From: Caballeronia sp. NK8 | GTDB taxonomy: Bacteria > Pseudomonadota > Gammaproteobacteria > Burkholderiales > Burkholderiaceae | Reading direction: 5' to 3' | DNA length: 64,000 nucleotides | Assembly: GCF_018408855.1 (NCBI RefSeq) | Contig: NZ_AP024325.1 | Coordinates: forward strand, 496,001 to 560,000 | Shown here: positions 1 to 7,559 of the stretch, one piece after another | How the letters are laid out: every line of letters starts with the position of its first letter | Position numbering within the stretch: the first letter of the stretch is position 1 | Position numbers and translations under genes: made by a program | The notes under the pieces: model-generated | Databases searched by the model: none | The model's input: the letters and a program-made list of their open reading frames with translations, nothing else | Told to the model about the DNA's origin: nothing

Positions 1-477
1 CTGCTGGAAGTCGGCCGCGACGATAAATCCGGCGCGTTCGTGTTTCGATCCGCCCAATTCGCGCAGTCAGCGGCGCTGGACGTGCGGCACGCCGAGGCGC
101 CGGTAGCCGCGAGAGAGAGCGACGGCGCGGGGAATGCGAACCGCCGGAGCAAGCGCGGTGGCCGCAAGCAGGCGCCGATGCCCGTGGCCGAAACCGTCGC
201 GGTCGTCGAACAAGCGCCGCCGATCGTCGAAGCGTACACGCCCGAACCGCAAGCCGAACCCGCGCCTGCTTTCGAACCCGCGCCCGCGCCGAAAAAGACC
301 GCCGCGCCGCGCCGCGCGCGCAAGACGGCAGCGAAGCAAAGCGCTGCCGACGCGCCTCACGAAGCCGCCATGGAAAGCGCCTCGGCTGCGGAAACCGAAG
401 CGGTGAAGCCGCCGCGCAAGTCGTCGTCGCGCTCGGGCCGTTCACGCAAGGCAGCCGACAAGGCAGGCGACCAGTAA
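1..477 (+). CDS. C-terminal end of a protein with a basic Ala/Lys/Pro-rich tail (possibly NYN/OST-HTH type)
   Basis: The reading frame is open from the first base and stops at 475-477, so only the last 158 residues are present. The first ~18 residues (LLEVGRDDKSGAFVFRSA) look like the end of a folded domain. They resemble the last strand of an OST-HTH/LOTUS domain, as found at the C terminus of bacterial NYN-domain nucleases; this is a guess from a short stretch. The rest is low-complexity, with repeated Pro-Glu-Pro and Ala-Lys-Arg runs and a basic SSSRSGRSRKAADK end, typical of a disordered nucleic-acid-binding tail. The neighbouring gene is convergent and ends 5 bases away. The internal ATG at 40 is not the true start because the frame continues upstream. 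Confidence 0.55.
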   Translation: MLEVGRDDKSGAFVFRSAQFAQSAALDVRHAEAPVAARESDGAGNANRRSKRGGRKQAPMPVAETVAVVEQAPPIVEAYTPEPQAEPAPAFEPAPAPKKTAAPRRARKTAAKQSAADAPHEAAMESASAAETEAVKPPRKSSSRSGRSRKAADKAGDQ

Positions 478-482
478 GCCCG

Positions 483-1892
483 TCATCCCGGCCGCTGCTC
501 GGCCGTCACCGCGGCTGCTTCGCGCGCATGCGCCGCCGCGTCTTCCTCGGCGCGCCAGCGCTGCCGCGACCGATACATGGTCGCGACAGCCATGCGCGCC
601 ATCCGCACCCAGCCCGAATGACGCGGGTCCGCGAGCATGCTGAGCGCGCGCGCGTAATCGAGCGTGAGGCCGGGCGTCCAGGCCATCGTCGCGGCGCGTT
701 TGCGCACTTGCGCCGCGACCCACAGCTCGGGCGTCGCCATGATGCGCACGAGCGGCTTCCACCCGCCGCCCTTGCCCCACACCCGCGCCGATGCCCCTTC
801 GATCGCCGCCTCCAGCGCGCGCGCCACGGAACTCGAGCAATTGCGGTACGTGAGGTTGTAGGTCGTGTCGCGTTGATACGCCTGCCAGAAGCGCGCGAGC
901 CGGTCCGGATCGTAATTGCGGATCCGCACCTGCTGCGTCGACGGACACCACGCTTTCGATTCGGTCGCATAGTCGGGCTGAAACAGGCCGGGCACATCGT
1001 TCTCGCGGGTCGCGCGCAGCGTGCGCGTGAACTCGTTCGGCGAACGGTCGATCTCGACCGCCGGATACAGGCTGATGTACACGCCTTCGGGCGTCTCCAG
1101 CGCGGCGTGGCCGGTCGAGATGGTGCCGTTCCTGTCGACCGCGGCGATATAGCGGTCGACGAGCAATTGCCGCCGCGGCTGCGACTTGGCCGTGCCGACC
1201 GGCGTCCAGACGTGTACGGTCAGTGCCGCTTCGTCGGGCGCGGGCGGACCGTCCCAGACCGCGCCGGCGAATGACGGCGCGGCTTGCCTCGATCCTTCCT
1301 GCGCAGTTGCGTCCGCATCGCCATCGACGGCCGGATTCGCCGCCATGCGCCGCACGCGCGCCGCGAGCAGGATCATGTTCCAGCCGCCGAAGAACAGCCC
1401 GAACGCGACGCAATACGCGACGGTGCCCGCGTAGTGATCGGGATACGGCTGATAAAAAAAGATTGCGATGGCGATTTCGAGCACGCCGCCCGCCGTCGCG
1501 AGACGCCATTTGCGAAAGCGGACCAGGCGCGCCGAGACGATCTGCAAGGCGCCATCGACCAGAAAGAGCGTGCCGAAGATGAGCGACAGCACGAAATTGC
1601 CGTGCTCGCCGCCGAACAGCACGAGTAGCGCCGACAGGCAGAACGTCGTGCCCTTCACATAGCGCAGCTTGCGCTGGCCGCCCATGCCGGTCCACGCGAC
1701 CGCGAGCGTGGCGAGGCCTTCGAACAGCATCATCAGCGCGAACGGGATGATGGGAAAGTAGAGCGAGCCGTCGAGCGCGTCGGTGAAGATGACGCCGCCG
1801 AGCGCGATGCTGAGCAACCCGACGATCATCACCGCGCGCCAGCGGGTGCGCAGATAGTCGACGCCGAGAAGAATCATCACGAGCCGAACCAT
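483..1892 (-). CDS. DUF308 (HdeD-like) membrane domain fused to a cysteine-peptidase-like domain
   Basis: 469 residues. The start at 1892 is chosen because GGAGGAAG lies just upstream and the hydrophobic domain begins there; the frame is open further up without a better signal. Residues ~15-180 form about six membrane segments in the DUF308/HdeD pattern. Residues ~225-420 are soluble and contain GHAALETPEG (His262) and YRNCSSSVARAL (Cys352). This spacing of His and Asn-Cys-Ser-Ser recalls the DUF4105/Lnb N-terminal papain-like fold, where Cys and His are catalytic. HdeD proteins are linked to acid stress, but the function of the fusion is unknown. It is monocistronic, convergent with the preceding gene and 158 bases from the next one upstream. 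Confidence 0.75.
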   Translation of the reverse strand: MVRLVMILLGVDYLRTRWRAVMIVGLLSIALGGVIFTDALDGSLYFPIIPFALMMLFEGLATLAVAWTGMGGQRKLRYVKGTTFCLSALLVLFGGEHGNFVLSLIFGTLFLVDGALQIVSARLVRFRKWRLATAGGVLEIAIAIFFYQPYPDHYAGTVAYCVAFGLFFGGWNMILLAARVRRMAANPAVDGDADATAQEGSRQAAPSFAGAVWDGPPAPDEAALTVHVWTPVGTAKSQPRRQLLVDRYIAAVDRNGTISTGHAALETPEGVYISLYPAVEIDRSPNEFTRTLRATRENDVPGLFQPDYATESKAWCPSTQQVRIRNYDPDRLARFWQAYQRDTTYNLTYRNCSSSVARALEAAIEGASARVWGKGGGWKPLVRIMATPELWVAAQVRKRAATMAWTPGLTLDYARALSMLADPRHSGWVRMARMAVATMYRSRQRWRAEEDAAAHAREAAAVTAEQRPG

Positions 1893-2050
1893 TGCTTCCT
1901 CCGTCCGATCATTCGATGCCTTGTGCGGGACCCGCGCGGTCACACATTTTATAAGGCAATGACGGGGAAAGCCGCAAGCGCGGAAAATCAAACCACAGAC
2001 AAATACGCGGCTGTCATGCACGCTGCACGACAGCCGCGCGATCACTTCAC

Positions 2051-2854
2051 TTACTGCACCGCATGCTTCGCGGCATCTTCGATCACGGCCGCGACCTGCT
2101 TCGGCTTTGATTCATACACGGAATGGCTGGCGCCGGGTATGACTGTCATGTGACTATGCGCGCGCTCGTAGTACCAGCGCTCCAGATCCGGATTGATGAT
2201 TTTGTCGCTGCCCGCCACGATGCCCCAGCTCGGCTTCGAGGTCCACGCCGCCGCCGTCAGCGGCGTCGTGAAGACTTGCGCCGCCGTCAGGATCTGCGAA
2301 CGCGATTCGAACTGCGCCTGCTTGAGCGGCAGATCCGCCGCGAAGTCTTTCGGGAAGACGGTGGGATTCAGATACGTGTAGCCATCCGACGTCTTTTCCA
2401 CCGCGCCCGTCTGCTTCGCGAGGAAGCTGGGCGTCTTCTTGCCGAGCGCGCCTTCGTCCTCGCCCACGTTCGGCGCGTGCGCCGCGACATAGACGAGAGC
2501 CGCGACATTCGGATGCACGCCCGCTTCCGTGATGACCGACCCGCCGTAACTATGACCGACGAGAATCGCCGGGCCGTTCTGCAGATCGAGGACGCGTCTG
2601 GTCGCGGCGACATCGGCTTCGAACGAGGTCAGGGGTTCCTGCACCATCGTCACGTGATAGCCGTCCCGGGTCAGGATGTCGTAGACCGGCTTCCATCCCG
2701 AGCCATCGACCCATGCGCCATGCACGAGCACGATGTTCCTGACCGGCGCATGGCCGGCGGTGGCGGGGGCGGCATCCTGAGCCATTGCGCCAGCCGATGA
2801 GAACAGACCGGCCGACAGCGCCAGCACCGAAGCTGCTTGCAAGATTCGCTTCAT
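2051..2854 (-). CDS. Secreted alpha/beta hydrolase
   Basis: 267 residues. The N terminus (MKRILQAASVLALSAG...AMAQDA) is a signal peptide with an AxA-Q cleavage site near residue 25, so the enzyme should be periplasmic. The core shows the esterase-like hydrolase pattern VLVHGAWVDGSGW (oxyanion region), the nucleophile elbow GHSYGGS with Ser as nucleophile, an Asp in the GSDK stretch, and a catalytic His in GASHSVYES near the C terminus. Related proteins in Burkholderia are annotated as alpha/beta hydrolases of the EstC/salicylate-esterase-like group; the substrate cannot be read from sequence. It is followed at its 5' side by the DUF4148 gene on the same strand, 28 bases away, so the two may be cotranscribed. 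Confidence 0.85.
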   Translation of the reverse strand: MKRILQAASVLALSAGLFSSAGAMAQDAAPATAGHAPVRNIVLVHGAWVDGSGWKPVYDILTRDGYHVTMVQEPLTSFEADVAATRRVLDLQNGPAILVGHSYGGSVITEAGVHPNVAALVYVAAHAPNVGEDEGALGKKTPSFLAKQTGAVEKTSDGYTYLNPTVFPKDFAADLPLKQAQFESRSQILTAAQVFTTPLTAAAWTSKPSWGIVAGSDKIINPDLERWYYERAHSHMTVIPGASHSVYESKPKQVAAVIEDAAKHAVQ

Positions 2855-2882
2855 GAAAGACTCCGTTTGCGCGAATGAGAGA

Positions 2883-3224
2883 TCAGCTGCCGAAGTACGG
2901 CTGGCAGAAGTCGACCGGACCGACGCACGTGTTCTTCATCGCGGCATGCTTCGCTGCACCCGATGCGCTCGTGCCGGTCTGCACGCCGCCATAGGCTTGT
3001 GCGGCGCCGGCGTGTTGCGCAGCGACTTTTGCTTCGGCTGCCTGGATGTCGGCGGGGTAGTACGCATCGCTTGCGATCGCGGGGTTGTAGCCGGCCTTTT
3101 CGACGGCGACGAGATCGGCGCGAACCTGCGCACGCGTGACGGGACCGTTCGACTGTGCGAATGCGAGTGCGGGCGCTGCGAGCGTGGCGGCGACGAGGGT
3201 GAGGCTGACGAGATACTTGTTCAT
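2883..3224 (-). CDS. DUF4148 small secreted protein
   Basis: 113 residues, starting at MNKYLVSLTLVAATLAAPALAFAQ, a clear signal peptide cleaved after AFAQ. The mature part contains the DUF4148 signature VTRAQVRADLVAVEKAGYNP followed by YPADIQAAEAKVAAQ. This family is common and often multi-copy in Burkholderiaceae; its role is unknown, and members are presumed periplasmic. The last third has CVGPVDFCQPYFGS with two Cys that could form a disulfide, which is not part of the usual short DUF4148 unit. A Met four residues upstream is possible as a start but lacks a better ribosome site. It lies upstream of, and in line with, the secreted hydrolase. Confidence 0.8.
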   Translation of the reverse strand: MNKYLVSLTLVAATLAAPALAFAQSNGPVTRAQVRADLVAVEKAGYNPAIASDAYYPADIQAAEAKVAAQHAGAAQAYGGVQTGTSASGAAKHAAMKNTCVGPVDFCQPYFGS

Positions 3225-3699
3225 GATCGACTCCAAGGTGGATGGTGTAGTACTTCTGATTCGGTATCCGAATTAAATGTAGTTGTTCGGTTTCCGTGGT
3301 CAAGGCCGTCGGTCTGTATTCGTATCGCGACCTTGGTGACAATTTATAGGTCGCGACGCGCCTCGACTACACCTACGAAAGAGCGTGACTGCACCCACCA
3401 TCGGTGTATCGGCCAAACGTTCGCATGGCGTTTGCGTCGTTGATCGATCCCTCGGGCCGCATCATCTAGTGCGCCCGCATGAGCCGGGTCATCCGCGCGG
3501 CTGGCGCGCTTATACGAAGGTGTCAGCGCTTCGCGTTCCCCCGTCGAGCCCCGGTGCGCGGGGCGCGAACCTATACCTTGATATAGGTTGACTCAACCAT
3601 TAGGCGGTTGCGTCAACCGTATGTACGGCTAGGCGGCCGGTTGCCGTTTGTTTAACTTGGAGTCATCGCACTGGCTTCAGTTTTCATAACGGACCCATC
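3225..3699. other. Intergenic region with divergent promoters
   Basis: 475 bases between the divergent DUF4148 and AraC-type genes. I see no convincing coding frame; a 68-codon frame at 3385-3591 lacks domain features and a good ribosome site. The right end holds a cluster of dyads (3568-3618) described separately. The left end should contain the DUF4148 promoter, but no strong -35/-10 pair stands out. Confidence 0.5.
3568..3618. promoter_or_regulatory. Cluster of three operator-like dyads upstream of the AraC gene
   Basis: AACCTATA-CCTTGA-TATAGGTT (3568-3589) is a perfect 8-base inverted repeat. It overlaps the perfect 13-base palindrome GGTTGACTCAACC (3586-3598). A second GGTTG-CGT-CAACC copy follows at 3606-3618, exactly 20 bases (about two helical turns) downstream. 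A further half site GGTTG is at 3639. This spacing suggests dimers binding on the same DNA face, about 80-130 bases before the AraC-type start. The protein that binds is unknown. Confidence 0.55.
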
Positions 3700-4632
3700 A
3701 TGACGCTTACCCTGCATTCGCATCCCGGAACGCCGACGCGCCCGCCATTGATCGGACTGGAAGACCGATGGCGTCAGCCAGACACCGGCGCTCGTCCCGG
3801 ACAGATCACGATGTCGCGCTGGATGCATCATGGCGAGTCGCCGCTCGAAGCATCGAACGACGGCAACGCCACGTTTCATTGCATCAGCCTGAATCTGAAG
3901 TGCGCGTCGCTGATTTTTCATCACGCGGGCCGCAGGCTGCTGCATGGCCGCTTGCCTGCGGGCGTCGTACAGGTGACCGCGCCGGCGACGCGCGTGAGCG
4001 CCGTCTTCGAATCGGCGATGGATGTGCTGCATCTCTTCGTCTCGCAGCAGACGCTGGCCGAGTGCTACGAAGATCTGTTTCATCGTCCGCATGCGGGCGA
4101 TATCGTCCTCGGCGACCCGAAGCTGATTCGCGATCCCGCGCTCGAACGGCTCGGCCAGGCGCTCGCCGTGTGCAAGACCGAGGGCGCGGCGCTCGGCAGC
4201 GTGTTCATCGAAAGCATCGGCCTTGCGGTCGTGTCGCGGCTCGTTGCGCGTCATTTCACCGCGCCCGTCGCGCGCGGGCGCGAGCCTTCGGCCTTGCCGC
4301 AATGGCGCATCAATCGCGTCTCCGAATTCGTCGATGCCCATCTCGCCGAAAACATCAGTCTCGCGGATATCGCCGCGAGCACGGGACTCACACGCATGCA
4401 CTTCGCCGCGCAGTTTCGCCGCGCCACGGGCATGCGGCCGCACGAATATCTGCTGCAGAAGCGCATCGAACGCGCGCAGGAACTCTTGCGCACGTCCAGG
4501 CACAGCATTCTCGATGTCGCGCTGTGTTGCGGTTTTCGTTCGCAGGCGCATTTCACGACCGTCTTCAAGCGTCTTGCCGGCGCTACGCCGAAGCACTGGC
4601 AGACGGGTGCGCTCGACGCAATTCTTCGCTAA
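3700..4632 (+). CDS. AraC-family transcriptional regulator
   Basis: 310 residues. The C-terminal ~100 residues carry the two helix-turn-helix motifs of AraC/XylS proteins: one around ENISLADIAASTGLTRMHFAAQFRRATG and a second around SILDVALCCGFRSQAHFTTVFKRLAGATPKHW, the latter being the family signature. The first ~190 residues are an effector or oligomerisation domain of no named type. The DUF3331 gene starts 10 bases after its stop and is probably cotranscribed. The dyad cluster upstream is a candidate autoregulatory site. The effector is unknown. Confidence 0.9.
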   Translation: MTLTLHSHPGTPTRPPLIGLEDRWRQPDTGARPGQITMSRWMHHGESPLEASNDGNATFHCISLNLKCASLIFHHAGRRLLHGRLPAGVVQVTAPATRVSAVFESAMDVLHLFVSQQTLAECYEDLFHRPHAGDIVLGDPKLIRDPALERLGQALAVCKTEGAALGSVFIESIGLAVVSRLVARHFTAPVARGREPSALPQWRINRVSEFVDAHLAENISLADIAASTGLTRMHFAAQFRRATGMRPHEYLLQKRIERAQELLRTSRHSILDVALCCGFRSQAHFTTVFKRLAGATPKHWQTGALDAILR

Positions 4633-4642
4633 GGAGCCGAAC

Positions 4643-5020
4643 ATGGCCGAAGCTGCACTTGCCCTCGATCCGTGGGCGCAAACGATCTCCCGATTGACGT
4701 CGTTGCATGACGGTCTGAGTTTCGAGGCGCCGATGCTCAGGCGTCCGTTCGCCGAAACAGGCGAGCGCCGCGTCGCGGTGAAACTTATCGAGCGCCCGTC
4801 GACCACGACGGCCACCATCGAATGGCGCGACTCCACGCGCTGCTGTTATGGCGATCAGGTATGGCGCGCGATGCGCGCGCGCACGGCCGGTGTGTGTGCG
4901 ATGAGCGGCGCGGAGATTCGTCCGGGCGATCAGGTCTATGGGCCGAATCCGCGGCCCGTTCCGCGCAATGCGGGTGCGATGATTCTGGCGTCGGTGCTGG
5001 ATCAGGCGACGCCGTTATGA
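4643..5020 (+). CDS. DUF3331 family protein
   Basis: 125 residues, starting at the ATG 10 bases after the AraC gene with AAGGAG just upstream. The pattern TIEWRDSTRCCYGDQVWR followed by GVCAMSGAEIRPGDQVYGP is that of the DUF3331 family found in Burkholderia. Three cysteines (a CC pair and the one in GVCAMSG) could bind metal, but this is speculation. No signal peptide or membrane segment is present. DUF3331 genes are repeatedly found beside regulators in this group; no function is established. A strong terminator follows at 5043. Confidence 0.75.
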   Translation: MAEAALALDPWAQTISRLTSLHDGLSFEAPMLRRPFAETGERRVAVKLIERPSTTTATIEWRDSTRCCYGDQVWRAMRARTAGVCAMSGAEIRPGDQVYGPNPRPVPRNAGAMILASVLDQATPL

Positions 5021-5042
5021 GGCGTTTCGCAATGCACGAACG

Positions 5043-5070
5043 AACACCGCCTGCGAGGCGGTGTTTTTTT
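5043..5070 (+). terminator. Rho-independent terminator after the AraC-DUF3331 unit
   Basis: Perfect 10-base stem AACACCGCCT / AGGCGGTGTT with a GCG loop, ending in a run of seven T. It is placed 23 bases after the DUF3331 stop. Confidence 0.9.
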
Positions 5071-5091
5071 GTGCGGAGTTGCGTGCAAACG

Positions 5092-5128
5092 AAAACGACG
5101 CTCGAACGTGACCGATTCGAGCGTCGTT
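5092..5128 (-). terminator. Terminator of the Fdh-Cio operon
   Basis: Perfect 13-base inverted repeat AACGACGCTCGAA / TTCGAGCGTCGTT with a 9-base loop. Read on the minus strand it ends in TTTTC, which suits termination 24 bases after the oxidase subunit II stop. It sits back to back with the plus-strand terminator at 5043. Confidence 0.75.
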
Positions 5129-5151
5129 GCAAATGAAGTTGAATCGATCAG

Positions 5152-6141
5152 TCACTCGCCCGCGTGTGCACTCCCCGCGAGCTTGCCCCGAAAGATGTGG
5201 TACTGGTAAAGGTTGTAGCCGATCATCACCGGAAACACGAGCCCGATGCCGATCAGCATGAACGCAAGCGTCGGCGCATCGGATGCGGCTTCGAGAATGC
5301 CCAGCTTGCCCGGAATGAAATCGGGAAAGAGGCTGATCGCGAGTCCTGCGAACGACAACACGAACAACGCCACCGATGCACGGAACGGTCCGCGCGAGCT
5401 GCCGAGATACAGCGACGCCATGATGAGCGCAAACGCGAGCACCGACGCGAGACCCAACGCGATCAGCAGATGCATGACCGCCGGATGCGTCCAGCGCCCG
5501 TGACCGATATCGCTGTCGAACCACGTCGCGAGCGTCAGCAATGCAGCGGCGACCACGGTGCACATCGCGCTCAGCAATGAAATGCGCCGCGCCCACTGTT
5601 CGACCATGCCCGAGGTCTTCTTGACGAGATACGTCGCGCCGAGCAGACAATATCCCGCGACGACGCCTATCGCCGTGACGACGATGAACGCAAGCGCTGC
5701 CTTGCCCGGCGCGAGGCCCGTGATGACCTTGCCGAGCACGACGCCTTGCGAGAGCGCCGCTACCAGACTGCCGATGCCGAATACCTTGTCCCACAGCGGA
5801 CCGTGATCCACGCTATGACGGAACTCGATCGCCGCGCCGCGCATGATCAGCCCCGCGATGAGCGCCATGACGGGCAGGTAGAGATGCTCCATCAGCAGCG
5901 CATAGGCGGTGGGAAACGCGCCGAACAGCGCGCCGCCCAGCACGACGAGCCAGGTTTCGTTCGCGTCCCAGACATGGCCGATCGATTGCACCATCACGTC
6001 GCGATCCGCTGACTTGCGGCGAAACAGCGAAAGAATGCCGACACCGAGATCGAAGCCGTCGGTGACGACATAGAAGACCAGCATCAGGCCAATCAGGCCG
6101 AACCAGGTGTCGGCGAGCATCGTTTGAACTGCGTTATCCAT
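5152..6141 (-). CDS. cioB: bd-type quinol oxidase subunit II (cyanide-insensitive oxidase type)
   Basis: 329 residues, mostly membrane, with about eight hydrophobic helices. The start (MDNAVQTMLADTWFGLIGLML) has the usual opening of CydB/CioB, including FYVVTDGFDLGVGIL and WDANETWLVVLGGALFGAFP. Together with subunit I it oxidises ubiquinol and reduces oxygen to water in the cytoplasmic membrane. It lies 17 bases after subunit I and is the last gene of the operon; the terminator follows. Because subunit I has a short quinol loop, the cyanide-insensitive (Cio) branch is the better label than E. coli CydB. No CydX-like or CydDC gene is in the window. Confidence 0.93.
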   Translation of the reverse strand: MDNAVQTMLADTWFGLIGLMLVFYVVTDGFDLGVGILSLFRRKSADRDVMVQSIGHVWDANETWLVVLGGALFGAFPTAYALLMEHLYLPVMALIAGLIMRGAAIEFRHSVDHGPLWDKVFGIGSLVAALSQGVVLGKVITGLAPGKAALAFIVVTAIGVVAGYCLLGATYLVKKTSGMVEQWARRISLLSAMCTVVAAALLTLATWFDSDIGHGRWTHPAVMHLLIALGLASVLAFALIMASLYLGSSRGPFRASVALFVLSFAGLAISLFPDFIPGKLGILEAASDAPTLAFMLIGIGLVFPVMIGYNLYQYHIFRGKLAGSAHAGE

Positions 6142-6158
6142 GAGTCGAGCTCCAGAGT

Positions 6159-7559
6159 TCAGTAACCGGCGATGGTGTTGGCCGCCTTCGTTTGCGCGGC
6201 GAGGTTCGTGGGCGGCATGATGTCCAGATCGGGTCCGGCGCGCAGCCAGCGCCGCGCCAGCACGAAGAATGTGACGAGCAGCACGACATAGAACGCGAGG
6301 AACATCGCCATGCTGAGCGAGACCGACGAAGCCGGAATCGTCGATACGGCATCGCGCGTGCGCAGCAGGCCGTAGACGACCCACGGCTGACGGCCCACTT
6401 CACGCACGATCCATCCCGCTTCCACGGCGACATACGGCAACGGTATGCAAAGCACCCATGCGAGCAGAAGCTTGCGTTGCGCGAGCAGCGCCGCGAGACT
6501 GCCGCGCGTTCTCCTGAGCGCATACGCGGTCCAGAACGCGAGCAGCATGAAGGCGAAGCCGATGCCCGCCATCACGCGGAACGCGTAATAGAGCAGAGGA
6601 AGGGCAGGCGGCTGATCGTCGCGCGCGAAGTCGGTGAGGCCTTTCACTTGGCCATGCAATGAGTGCGTGCCGAGCACACTCAACATGCCGGGCACTTCGA
6701 TCGACCAGTCGTTGCGTTGCGCGTTCTGGTTCGGCCACGCGAGCAGTGACCACGATGCACCCGTGCCCGGCGCATTCGTCTTCCAGTGACCTTCGATCGC
6801 GGCGCCCTTCGCCGGTTGCGTTTCGAATACGCTCACGCCGCTCGAATCACCGAGCCAGATCTGCAAGGGTGCGACGAACACCAGCACCAGCAGCGCGAGA
6901 CGAAACGAACGCGCAAAGAACTCGGCGTGCCGCCGGCGATACAGGTTCCACGCGGAGATGCCGGCAATCACGAACATGCCGGTCTCGATCGCCGCGACCC
7001 ACATGTGCGAAACGCCCCATACCATGTCGGGATTGAAGATCGCGGCGAGATAGTCCGTCACGACGATCTTGCCATCGACGACGGCATAGCCCGCCGGCGT
7101 CTGCATCCACGAGTTCGCGACCATGATCCAGAAAGCGGAGATGCTGGACCCGAGCGCGACCATCGAGGTGGCGAACAGATGCACGCCGCGCGACACGCGT
7201 CCCCAGCCGAGCAGCATCACGCCGACGAAGCCCGCTTCGAGCATGAAGGCCATCGCGCCTTCGAAGCCGAGTATGTTGCCGATGAACTGGCCGCTGTATT
7301 GCGAGAAGCCCGCCCAGTTGGTGCCGAACTGGAACTCCATCGGAATGCCGCTCACCACGCCGACGGCGAAGTTCAGCACCAGCAGCTTGCTCCAGAAACG
7401 CGCGTGCCGGTAATACGCGACATCGCCGGTGCGGATCCACAGCACTTCGACGAGCACGAGGAACGCGGACAGGCTGATGGTCAGAATCGGCCAGAGAATG
7501 TGAAAGATCGCGGTCATCGCGAACTGCGCGCGCGACAGGTCGAGTACGTGATCAAGCAT
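6159..7559 (-). CDS. cioA: bd-type quinol oxidase subunit I (cyanide-insensitive oxidase type)
   Basis: 466 residues with about nine membrane helices. It shows the family landmarks: RAQFAMTAIFHILWP (heme-ligand His in FHILWP), GTNWAGFSQYSG, the second His in GVSHMWVAAIETGM, and GRQPWVVYGLLRTRDAVS near residue 400. The periplasmic Q loop is short, as in CioA and Bacillus-type enzymes, so the oxidase probably carries the properties of that branch. It overlaps the 3' end of the upstream molybdopterin oxidoreductase gene by 8 bases, a sign of translational coupling and of a shared electron path to quinol. Regulation cannot be read from inside the operon. Confidence 0.95.
   Translation of the reverse strand: MLDHVLDLSRAQFAMTAIFHILWPILTISLSAFLVLVEVLWIRTGDVAYYRHARFWSKLLVLNFAVGVVSGIPMEFQFGTNWAGFSQYSGQFIGNILGFEGAMAFMLEAGFVGVMLLGWGRVSRGVHLFATSMVALGSSISAFWIMVANSWMQTPAGYAVVDGKIVVTDYLAAIFNPDMVWGVSHMWVAAIETGMFVIAGISAWNLYRRRHAEFFARSFRLALLVLVFVAPLQIWLGDSSGVSVFETQPAKGAAIEGHWKTNAPGTGASWSLLAWPNQNAQRNDWSIEVPGMLSVLGTHSLHGQVKGLTDFARDDQPPALPLLYYAFRVMAGIGFAFMLLAFWTAYALRRTRGSLAALLAQRKLLLAWVLCIPLPYVAVEAGWIVREVGRQPWVVYGLLRTRDAVSTIPASSVSLSMAMFLAFYVVLLVTFFVLARRWLRAGPDLDIMPPTNLAAQTKAANTIAGY

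Noticed and set aside
3385..3591. 68-codon plus-strand frame upstream of the AraC gene
   Set aside because: No ribosome site, no family features, and its end overlaps the operator-like dyads.
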